Below are positions 57,866 through 64,000 of a stretch of DNA of 64,000 nucleotides, one piece after another. Location of the stretch: the NCBI GenBank assembly GCA_949527715.1, contig CATEWF010000001.1, positions 1-64,000 on the forward strand, given 5' to 3'. Below the pieces are notes generated by a model, which was not told the DNA's origin, did no database searches, and saw only the letters and a program-made list of their open reading frames with translations. Origin of the DNA: an uncultured Mycoplasmatota bacterium (GTDB lineage Bacteria; Bacillota_I; Bacilli_A; Mycoplasmatales; Mycoplasmoidaceae). Every line of letters starts with the position of its first letter. The first letter of the stretch is position 1. Position numbers and translations under genes: made by a program.

Positions 57866-59800
57866 TTACTTACTATAATGTTTTATCAGTTTATCCGTAA
57901 TATCTGGTAGTGATATTTTTTCATAATTTCCATCGTTTTTAAGCCATATTAGTTTTCTGTCAATTACTTTATATCCTAAATTCATTAACATTAGTGCATA
58001 GGCAGATAATTGGAATGTATAATGTGATTTAGGTTCATCAATAAAATTATCAAATGGTGATAACATTGTTACATTAAAATTTTGATTATAATCGTTTATA
58101 ATAGTCTTATTTGTATTATGTGTCACAAGCATATCATAACCACAACAATATGTGTGTGTTGGACTGTCAACTTCTATACATTTAGTTTGTACAGTTTCAC
58201 AATATTCAACAGACTTTATATTTCTAAAGGTATTTCTTATACTTTTTTTGTTACTAATTTTTAGTCGTCTTATTTTAAAAGGATATATATCAGTAGCAAA
58301 ACTAATATCCCACTTATCAAATATTTTTTTATTTTTACAATTATTACATTTACCTTTTGCTTTAATAACGGTTGGCTTTATACCTAAAGAATAAAGCAGT
58401 TTCATACTAAATTCAATTTGTTCTAACTTAGTTGTTGTTAACACATATCTATTTCTGGTAGCATTATAATATCCATCAGTATCCATTAATCCTCTAAGGA
58501 TATCTAATCTTTGTTCATAAGAAGCCCTAAGATATATATTAGGAATGTGTTTATTACCTAATAAACCAAGTAATTTTAATTGGTGTGCCAACCCAAAGAT
58601 AGTTCTGGTTTGTGCTTTACCAGAGCCACCCTGTGAAACATCTTTTCCGATACTATAGCCGCATTTTATTATTTCATCCCACAATTCTTGATACATATTA
58701 GTAACTTTCCCATCTATTTTATTACCATCACCTAACCATATTCCTAACACATACGGATGAATCGGTAAATCTACTTTAGGTAATTCTATTGGTTTAGAAT
58801 TCAATATTTTAGGTACTAAATGAGGTTTTAAATTTTTTTTACCTGTTTTTTTGTTAATAGTAAAATTATTTTCATTATGTATAAAATTAAACAATTCTTT
58901 ACCTGTCATTACAATAGTTTTAAAATATCTTTCTTTAACACCATTTGGAAATCTTTCTTGAAAAAATGAAATTTCCCATCTATGTTCTTCATCACAAATT
59001 ATTTCCGTATTATTATCAAATTTGATTTTTAAACATGGATTGTTATGTATTTGAGATACATTTAATACTTTTGTTGGTTGTCCATTTTTATCAAAAACAA
59101 TATCGTTTTTCTCTATATCACCCATATTTTTCCATCCATCAATTGTAGCAATGGGTGTATCAAGTGGTAGTCCTTTATAATCGTGTAAAAGAATACACCA
59201 TTCACCTTTATATTTCATTGCAAAAGTAATATCAGCAGTACCACAATATAACTTTTTAATACCAAATTTATTATCCTTTGGCATATACATTTTTACTTCA
59301 GGTATTAAAGGATAGATTTCATTAATTTTAAATATATCTTCCCAGTATTTAGATATAGCCTCTTGTTTAGAAGCACAAGGTATTAAATATCCTTCTTCAT
59401 ATTGTTTAATACATGAATTACAAAATGTAGATGGTTCTAACCCACGAACAAAATTCATATAACTTTCACCAAATTCATGATGTTGGGTACCTGAATTGGT
59501 TGCTTTTAAGTTAGTTTCTCTCCATCTTCGTTTAATTACCTCAACAGGTACATCTTCTCTAATTGCAACATTTTCGGCTTTTAAATCCCAATCAACATAA
59601 GGTTCAAACTCTTTTATTAAACCACTTACTGAAACAGGGGTATCAACGCTTCCATCTTCATTGTGAATGTAATATTTATGTCCTTCTTCAATAAATTCAA
59701 GATTACTAAAAGCAGATAAAATATTTTCTCTCATTTCAGTAACTTCTTTTGGTTCAGGATTTTTCTTTAATCGTTCTTTTATATCAGTTATATTTATCAT
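57866..59800 (-). CDS. RecB-type PD-(D/E)XK nuclease with class 3 intein
   Basis: 644 residues before splicing; about 291 after. The host protein has a nuclease pattern: GTQHHEFGESY (104-114), CGTADITF with D190, then HDYK (206-209) directly before the intein and TNKTI after it, giving HDYKTNK, the D-x-K-T catalytic motif; QLSAYALML (597-605) is the Q-x-x-x-Y helix of RecB-like nucleases. It likely processes DNA ends. The intein is residues 210-562. Its own promoter (59827-59858) lies just upstream. Confidence 0.88.
   Translation of the reverse strand: MINITDIKERLKKNPEPKEVTEMRENILSAFSNLEFIEEGHKYYIHNEDGSVDTPVSVSGLIKEFEPYVDWDLKAENVAIREDVPVEVIKRRWRETNLKATNSGTQHHEFGESYMNFVRGLEPSTFCNSCIKQYEEGYLIPCASKQEAISKYWEDIFKINEIYPLIPEVKMYMPKDNKFGIKKLYCGTADITFAMKYKGEWCILLHDYKGLPLDTPIATIDGWKNMGDIEKNDIVFDKNGQPTKVLNVSQIHNNPCLKIKFDNNTEIICDEEHRWEISFFQERFPNGVKERYFKTIVMTGKELFNFIHNENNFTINKKTGKKNLKPHLVPKILNSKPIELPKVDLPIHPYVLGIWLGDGNKIDGKVTNMYQELWDEIIKCGYSIGKDVSQGGSGKAQTRTIFGLAHQLKLLGLLGNKHIPNIYLRASYEQRLDILRGLMDTDGYYNATRNRYVLTTTKLEQIEFSMKLLYSLGIKPTVIKAKGKCNNCKNKKIFDKWDISFATDIYPFKIRRLKISNKKSIRNTFRNIKSVEYCETVQTKCIEVDSPTHTYCCGYDMLVTHNTNKTIINDYNQNFNVTMLSPFDNFIDEPKSHYTFQLSAYALMLMNLGYKVIDRKLIWLKNDGNYEKISLPDITDKLIKHYSK
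58115..59173 (-). mobile_element. Class 3 intein with LAGLIDADG homing endonuclease
   Basis: 353 residues (210-562 of the host gene). It starts GLPLDTPIATIDGW, with no Cys or Ser at position 1, and ends MLVTHN before Thr563. W275 after H273 (EEHRW), C541 (TKCIEVDSPTHTY) and T563 form the W-C-T set of class 3 inteins, in which an internal Cys starts splicing. LGIWLGDGN (352-360) and LRGLMDTDGYY (435-445) are the two LAGLIDADG motifs of the endonuclease. Both splicing and homing parts look intact. Confidence 0.85.
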
Positions 59801-59826
59801 AAATTATTAATTTTTCTTTATATTAA

Positions 59827-59858
59827 CAAATATACAATAAAAAATTGGTATTGCCAAA
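59827..59858 (-). promoter_or_regulatory. Leftward promoter overlapping a terminator hairpin
   Basis: On the minus strand, TTTG (59855-59858) and TATATTTG (59827-59834) are 20 bases apart, the standard promoter. The -33 box lies in the loop of the hairpin 59842-59874. Confidence 0.65.
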
Positions 59859-59874
59859 CTAACAATACCAATTT
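59842..59874 (-). terminator. Rho-independent terminator of the HNH unit
   Basis: AAATTGGTATTG (59842-59853) pairs perfectly with CAATACCAATTT (59863-59874) over a 9-base loop. Minus-strand RNA continues into a T run. It shares space with the next leftward promoter. Confidence 0.8.
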
Positions 59875-59905
59875 ATATTTTTTGCTAAGATATTATTTAC
59901 CTAAC

Positions 59906-60249
59906 TTACTGCTTAATACAGAAATCATATATTTTTTCTACATGTTTTAAAAAATCCTCTTTCTGTAAAGTATGTTTCATATAATTACAAATAGTACAAC
60001 ACGGAACACAGTTATCTTTTTGATAGCCTATATTAGGATTTAGTCTGTCTATTCCATTATAGGCAATTGGTGGTTGATGTGTATCACCTCTTCTTTTTAG
60101 AATTTCTTTAGTCACCATTTTTGGTTCTATACCACAATAATGACAAGGTTGACTTATTAAATTATCAAATTCTTCAAAATTAAGATTAAAAGAATGATTT
60201 CTCTTATGTGCATTCCTTTTAGTAGTTCTATACAACCATTTTCTTAACC
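59906..60249 (-). pseudogene. HNH endonuclease, C-terminal part (split by TnpB element)
   Basis: About 115 codons. KRNHSFNLNFEEFDNLISQ, CHYCGIEP and the YNGIDRLNPNIGYQKDNC ... CCTICNYMK block form the zinc-binding HNH core of phage homing endonucleases. No ATG opens this frame: it runs in from RLRKWLYRTTKRN and only a TTG at 60235 could start it. The missing front is the protein fragment at 61601-61891, on the far side of the tnpB gene. Joining at AGA/AAA restores one frame (HQLGLR + KWLYRTT). Confidence 0.75.
60241..60249. repeat. 9-bp direct repeat, right copy of TnpB insertion
   Basis: TTCTTAACC. The second copy is at 61630-61638. The two flank the tnpB element and mark its probable ends. 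Confidence 0.55.
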
Positions 60250-60271
60250 GTATATAAAAATCTAAGAAAAA

Positions 60272-61528
60272 CTATGAGTTTAACTTAGTTTCCATTTCTT
60301 GCTTCAACGAACCACTGCTTTTTAGGTTGTTTTCACAACGGTCATCCACTGTTGGGTTCTCCACAAGCGTTAATTCGGCAGTACGGCTACCTACTAATAT
60401 CTTATTCCCCTCAATCAATATGTTAATCGCAGCATTCAAATCTCTGTCGTGATGTTCTCCACACATAGGGCAAGTCCACTCTCGCTCACCAAGTGACAAG
60501 TTCTTGTAAACATAACCACATTCGTGACAAGTTTTGGAACTCGCAAACCATCGGTCAACTTCGATAATAAACTTATCATTCAACATTGCCTTATTCTTCA
60601 ATGTATTCTTGAATGTGTAAAACCCAAGGTCTTGAATGGCTTTCGCCAATTTGTGGTTTTTCAACATTCCTTGAACATTGAGATTTTCCATAAAAACATA
60701 ATCATATGTTTTAAGTAGTGAATTTGCAATGAAATGGATATAGTCTAAACGTTGATTACTTAAATGTTCAAATACTTTCGCAAGTTTCCTTCTTGCTTTA
60801 TTTCTGTTATTTGAACCTTTGGTTTTCTTGGAAAGTTGACGTTGGAGTTGCTTAATTTTATCTTCACTTCTTTTAAAGAAATGTTTATTTTCAAACACTT
60901 CTCCATCAGAAGTTATAACAAAATCCTTGATGCCAAGGTCAATACCAACACGATTATCAGTATGTCTGAATTGTTTGAATTCCTTTTCGTTCATTGATAA
61001 AAGGACTGACAAAAAGAAATTACCACTCTTGGTTTTCGATAAGGTAGCACTCTTGATATTGTCTTTATATCTTTGCAATCTCTCAAAATAGAGATTTGAA
61101 CAACGGAATTTAATGTTTTTCAGACTTTTGGTTAAGGAAATATGTTTCGTTTCAAATGTATTTGATTTGGATATTGCTTCACAAGGGAACAATGCTGAGT
61201 TATTATCATGTTTGGACTTGAATTTTGGAAACCCTTTACCAAGTTTAAAGAAGCCGTCATAGGCAGATAACATTTGTCTTATGGCTTGTTTCATCACTTT
61301 GGTATTTTGTTCTTTTAACCAAACATAATTTTCATCTTTCAGTAAAGTTCCATGAAAATATTTAGATAAATCAGTTAAACCTAAATTTGTTTTATTTTCG
61401 TTATATGTATTTTGTTTAAGAGCGAGCATTTGATTATAGACAAAACGATAACTACCAAGCACCTTATTAAGTGTTTGTTCTTGTGTCTTGTTAGGGTATA
61501 ATCTTATTTTAACTGCTCTTAACATCAT
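60272..61528 (-). CDS. tnpB: TnpB, RNA-guided nuclease of IS200/IS605 type
   Basis: 418 residues. RuvC residues D197 (GIDLGIKDF), E281 (MENLNVQG) and D363 (DRDLNAA) are present, with a zinc ribbon of C334/C337 and C353/C356. The start RAVKIRLYPNKTQ is the usual helix-turn-helix front. All catalytic residues remain, so it is probably an active nuclease guided by an RNA from its own 3' end. Base composition is clearly less AT-rich than the phage genes, a sign of recent arrival. The tail (TLVENPTVDDR) is typical for the family. Confidence 0.93.
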   Translation of the reverse strand: MMLRAVKIRLYPNKTQEQTLNKVLGSYRFVYNQMLALKQNTYNENKTNLGLTDLSKYFHGTLLKDENYVWLKEQNTKVMKQAIRQMLSAYDGFFKLGKGFPKFKSKHDNNSALFPCEAISKSNTFETKHISLTKSLKNIKFRCSNLYFERLQRYKDNIKSATLSKTKSGNFFLSVLLSMNEKEFKQFRHTDNRVGIDLGIKDFVITSDGEVFENKHFFKRSEDKIKQLQRQLSKKTKGSNNRNKARRKLAKVFEHLSNQRLDYIHFIANSLLKTYDYVFMENLNVQGMLKNHKLAKAIQDLGFYTFKNTLKNKAMLNDKFIIEVDRWFASSKTCHECGYVYKNLSLGEREWTCPMCGEHHDRDLNAAINILIEGNKILVGSRTAELTLVENPTVDDRCENNLKSSGSLKQEMETKLNS

Positions 61529-61541
61529 AAATCAAACAAAT

Positions 61542-61554
61542 GGGTTGATAACCC
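61542..61554. repeat. Hairpin at the left end of the TnpB element
   Basis: GGGTT (61542-61546) and AACCC (61550-61554) around a 3-base loop, within AAA/TTT flanks with one bulge. It sits 14 bases upstream of the tnpB start. Confidence 0.5.
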
Positions 61555-61600
61555 TTTCTATATATAAATATATTGTTAACATAAAAAATGCCAAAAATTA

Positions 61601-61891
61601 TCAATTTTTCTTAATTTTTATGTTAACAGTTCTTAACCCTAATTGATGTTCTTTATTAAATTTAGCATCAACTCTTTCCTTCAATTTATAAAGATAACAC
61701 CCTTGACTAATATATTCTTGACCAGTGTTCATATTAATACACTTCCACTTAGTTATAAAACATTTATTTGTAGGTATTCTAATTTCTTCTATTACTTTAT
61801 ATACACCAAACACATCTCCAATTTTAACTGGGTATTTTAAAGCATTTTTCTTTATACTTCTATAATTAACACATGATTGTTGATTTTCCAT
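61601..61891 (-). pseudogene. HNH endonuclease, N-terminal part (split by TnpB element)
   Basis: 96 codons. VKIGDVFGVYKVIEEI and WKCINMNTGQEYISQG match the strand-rich front domain that precedes HNH cores in phage endonucleases. After HQLGLR the sequence runs into the element and stops (TVNIKIKKN). Together with 59906-60249 it once encoded one protein of about 200 residues. Confidence 0.7.
61630..61638. repeat. 9-bp direct repeat, left copy of TnpB insertion
   Basis: TTCTTAACC, matching 60241-60249. Confidence 0.55.
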
Positions 61892-61914
61892 AATCAGGTT
61901 TAAAAATACTATTT

Positions 61915-62355
61915 TTATTCTTCATAATTGAAATCATTTTTAATCATATCATCTATATCATCTTGGTCTATTCCCCAATCTTGTATGAAACCATTTTCAT
62001 CAATCGTCATTAAAACATAATCACCATATCCGCTATCGTCAATAGCGAAACAATCTGGAACATAAGAACTTATTTTCTTGATTACATTTTTGTTCTCGTC
62101 AAATAGGGTATATTCACCATCATCACACACTTTATAATGTGTACAAGCAGTATTTCCTTTAACCCAGTTAAGTATCTGACCGTTATCAACATTAATCTCT
62201 AATACCCATCTATCATCTTCAATACAAGGCATTTTTGGTTCATCTGCATCATCTTCTTTACCATTTAAATAAGCATCTTCCCAATATCTAACACCAAAAT
62301 CGGCTTTAATATATTTTAAATCATACTCTTTTTTAATTTTAAGTTCAACTTTCAT
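61915..62355 (-). CDS. Conserved phage protein (VRYWEDA type)
   Basis: 146 residues. VRYWEDAYLNGKEDDADEP, RWVLEINVDNGQILNWVKG and CTHYKVCDDGEYTLFD recur in a hypothetical family of phages and mobile elements. Strongly acidic C-terminus. Function unknown. Confidence 0.75.
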   Translation of the reverse strand: MKVELKIKKEYDLKYIKADFGVRYWEDAYLNGKEDDADEPKMPCIEDDRWVLEINVDNGQILNWVKGNTACTHYKVCDDGEYTLFDENKNVIKKISSYVPDCFAIDDSGYGDYVLMTIDENGFIQDWGIDQDDIDDMIKNDFNYEE

Positions 62356-62358
62356 AAT

Positions 62359-62601
62359 TTATTCTACTATTTTAATATTATTTATAACTTCTTCTGGACT
62401 ATCAAAAAGTACCTTTTCAGAAATTAAAGACTTTGACGGAATAAAATTTATCATTCCACTATGTGCAATAATTTCATATTTAGTTTCAATTGCATCTATA
62501 TCTACAAAAATATGTATTTGCTTAATAGTTACTTGATAAATTGAATTATCAAGAATTGTATATGCTTTATCGTCAATATTATATTTTGTTTTAATATTCA
62601 T
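62359..62601 (-). CDS. Hypothetical protein
   Basis: 80 residues, beta-rich. IKTKYNIDDKAYTILDNSIY followed by strand IHIFVDIDAIETKYEI looks like a small phage beta-barrel protein. Ends 3 bases before the VRYWEDA gene. Unknown function. Confidence 0.65.
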   Translation of the reverse strand: MNIKTKYNIDDKAYTILDNSIYQVTIKQIHIFVDIDAIETKYEIIAHSGMINFIPSKSLISEKVLFDSPEEVINNIKIVE

Positions 62602-62604
62602 ATT

Positions 62605-62955
62605 TTAATTAATTTTAATCGTTATTTCGCAATCTGAATTAATGTATTTGTGTCTTAATGTAATAATAAAACATACAAAATCATCTATTATAACCGTATC
62701 ATTAAAATAATATGTAGAATATTTACTGCTATAATGTTTTTTCTTTATTTCATAATCAAAATGATAGTCATATAGGTTGTCTTGAATGATTTTGTCTATT
62801 ATATTTTCAATAAATACAAATGTTTGTGACATTATTGCTGTACATAATAATGAAGAAATATTATTACATATATCATAATATACTTGATAATATAGTTCTT
62901 CATTATTTTTATATTTGTCGTTAATTATCAAACCAAAAGACTGCTCGGCATTCAT
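62605..62955 (-). CDS. Hypothetical protein
   Basis: 116 residues from ATG 62955 (an ATG at 62973 is also in frame). It overlaps the 3' end of the MGCDIH gene by 35 bases; a TTG in the same frame near 62937 would cut the overlap to about 17. Helical middle, strand-rich end, Cys at residues in NNISSLLCTAIM. Unknown function. Confidence 0.55.
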   Translation of the reverse strand: MNAEQSFGLIINDKYKNNEELYYQVYYDICNNISSLLCTAIMSQTFVFIENIIDKIIQDNLYDYHFDYEIKKKHYSSKYSTYYFNDTVIIDDFVCFIITLRHKYINSDCEITIKIN

Positions 62956-63577
62956 ATTCACCTGATAACTCATAACCTTTCATTGTATTTAATAAAGCAA
63001 CCCATTCTATATAATCACCATTCCAATTTCCATTTTCATCTTTGAAAATTTGGTTTATACATTTTTCCATTTCTTCTGTCGTACACCATGAAGGTGAATG
63101 TGCATCTGGGTCAGAAACTAAATATTCTTCATCATTTTCACCTGTTCGTATATCAGTTAAATATACCTTAGTAGAATAACCTTTTTCAAGCCATTCATTT
63201 GCTATTTTTTGAGAAACATATCCATTATCTTCAGCCCAATCTGGCAATTCTTCATCTTTATCCCATATTTTTACTGAATAACATTCCTTTGTGTGATTAC
63301 AGGCATCAATTGGAAATCCTCTATCTTCAAGTGGTTTTAGTTCATTTTTCCATTGATTTCGAACATTATTTAATAGTGCAAACATACCATAGCATCTATC
63401 TCCCCACGTATTATCACTATCGAAAATATAACAATTATGCCACACTTTTGATGAACGAATACGACTGATTTCTTTTCTAATCACATTTCCATTTTCATCT
63501 TTTTCTTCTGGAAGAATAACTACTTTTTTATCTTTTTTTAATCTTCTTTCAAGTCTTAAATGTATATCACATCCCAT
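62921..63577 (-). CDS. Conserved phage protein (MGCDIH family)
   Basis: 218 residues. MGCDIHLRLERRLKK at the start is the hallmark of a common phage hypothetical family. NTWGDRCYGMFALLNNVRN, DRGFPIDAC and DAHSPSWCTTEEM are its other conserved blocks. Strongly conserved Cys, His and Asp suggest an enzyme, but activity is unknown. Confidence 0.85.
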   Translation of the reverse strand: MGCDIHLRLERRLKKDKKVVILPEEKDENGNVIRKEISRIRSSKVWHNCYIFDSDNTWGDRCYGMFALLNNVRNQWKNELKPLEDRGFPIDACNHTKECYSVKIWDKDEELPDWAEDNGYVSQKIANEWLEKGYSTKVYLTDIRTGENDEEYLVSDPDAHSPSWCTTEEMEKCINQIFKDENGNWNGDYIEWVALLNTMKGYELSGEYECRAVFWFDN

Positions 63578-63578
63578 A

Positions 63579-64000
63579 TTAGCATCCTGTTTGCTCTGTT
63601 ATAAAATTAATGTTTCCTTTGCCAACTACATGAACAGAATCATTTTCCCACTTTTGACCTTTTTTGTGCCAACTTGTATCATCTTCATATATACCTTCAT
63701 GATGATGGACTTCAAACCATACATCACCTGTGAAATTTTCAATAACGGTTGTTGTCCATTTTTTATCAAGATATTCTTTAAAGTCTGGGTTATATGCCAA
63801 TACTTCGTCAAGAATAAATACCCCTACCATACCAGCATCAGCACAAAATTCACCGATTGCTTCATTTGTATCACTATTAAATGTTGTACATGACCAATCA
63901 CCATATATAGTACTTCTTGCAATACCGTTCAAACCAATAGCGGATAAGTTTTCTCCCCATTCACATTTATCCCAATCATTTGTTGGTACATAATTTTTGT
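63579..64000 (-). CDS. Conserved phage protein, 5' end outside window
   Basis: At least 139 codons, open at the window edge: upstream of a TTG at 63932 the frame continues (DKCEWGENLSAIGLNG). STIYGDWSCTTFNSD, GEFCADAGMVGVF and VHVVGKGNINF recur in a phage family next to MGCDIH proteins. Ends 1 base before the MGCDIH start codon, so they are probably translated together. Function unknown. Confidence 0.75.
   Translation of the reverse strand, partial: KNYVPTNDWDKCEWGENLSAIGLNGIARSTIYGDWSCTTFNSDTNEAIGEFCADAGMVGVFILDEVLAYNPDFKEYLDKKWTTTVIENFTGDVWFEVHHHEGIYEDDTSWHKKGQKWENDSVHVVGKGNINFITEQTGC

Larger units (their letters stand above)
60242..61630 (-). mobile_element. TnpB-type insertion element (about 1.39 kb)
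   Basis: Interval between the two TTCTTAACC copies, one copy included. It holds tnpB only: no TnpA transposase, so it must move with help or not at all. The 5' flank carries a GGGTT/AACCC hairpin (61542-61554) as expected at an IS605-type left end. The 3' end of tnpB and the last bases before 60249 are where the guide RNA of TnpB would lie. It interrupts the HNH gene. Confidence 0.65.

Noticed and set aside
63591..63993. Plus-strand frames at the right edge
   Set aside because: They oppose the MGCDIH-linked gene, whose conserved motifs are clear on the minus strand.
1..64000. Recoding of TAG or TGA, as in some AT-rich gut phages
   Set aside because: TAG and TGA both end well-formed genes (for example 772, 6066 and 18889 with TAG; 950, 2801 and 35905 with TGA) and are followed at once by new starts.
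1..64000. tRNA genes
   Set aside because: No cloverleaf with GTTC-type arm and matching acceptor stem was seen in the intergenic gaps; the GC-rich gap at 45.9 kb does not fold that way by eye. A tRNA search program would settle this.
1..64000. CRISPR array
   Set aside because: The only regular repeats are promoters, each with a different spacing and gene behind it; no repeat-spacer series exists.

Overview
The window is strongly AT-rich DNA of a large bacteriophage (jumbo-phage style) or phage-derived element that replicates in a Bacteroidetes host. The host call rests on about 33 copies of a Bacteroidetes promoter (TTTG, about 20 bases, TAnnTTTG, usually preceded by TTAAC), on the absence of Shine-Dalgarno sites, and on gene families known from Bacteroides and Prevotella phages (proteins starting MGQRTQ, MGQY, MGMFSWF, MGCDIH). 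TAA, TAG and TGA are all used as stops, so the code is standard. No terminase, portal, capsid or polymerase gene is visible. This is an accessory and early-type region of many small unknown genes, with a few enzymes.

Layout. From 1 to about 57.8 kb every gene reads rightward in about 33 short transcription units, each with its own promoter. The first 40 kb holds small cytoplasmic, membrane and lipoproteins. Recognisable genes there are a 3D-domain exported protein (2.4 kb), a dual-specificity phosphatase (8.0 kb), a diversity-generating-retroelement-type variable protein (20.2 kb), an RNA ligase (24.3 kb), an HNH endonuclease (26.8 kb), a ParB-like protein (27.6 kb), a zinc-finger/2H phosphoesterase fusion (30.3 kb), a DUF262 protein (34.0 kb) and a P-loop kinase (38.0 kb). 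From 40 to 57.8 kb enzymes become dense: sirtuin, GmrSD-like DUF262-DUF1524 nuclease, NadD, LemA-like protein, Thg1, a second RNA ligase, an XRE repressor, a protein kinase, SSB, a nicotinamidase-like hydrolase, a vWA protein, a 900-residue ADP-ribosyltransferase-type polyvalent protein and an HExxH protein.

A bidirectional terminator at 57.8 kb separates this from a leftward block (57.9-64 kb). That block has a RecB-type nuclease interrupted by a class 3 intein exactly inside its catalytic DYK-T motif, an HNH homing endonuclease gene split in two by a TnpB element, and a run of conserved phage hypothetical proteins. The last gene runs off the window.

How the genes may work together (inference): two themes stand out. 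One is NAD+ handling (sirtuin, NadD, nicotinamidase-like enzyme, ADP-ribosyltransferase), with sirtuin, GmrSD-like nuclease and NadD in one operon. The other is RNA repair (2H phosphoesterase, P-loop kinase, two RNA ligases, Thg1), with Thg1 and one ligase in one operon. Both fit a phage that counters defences which destroy NAD+ or cut tRNA. Several genes near the left end are interrupted by one-base frameshifts, mostly in A-tracts close to their start codons.
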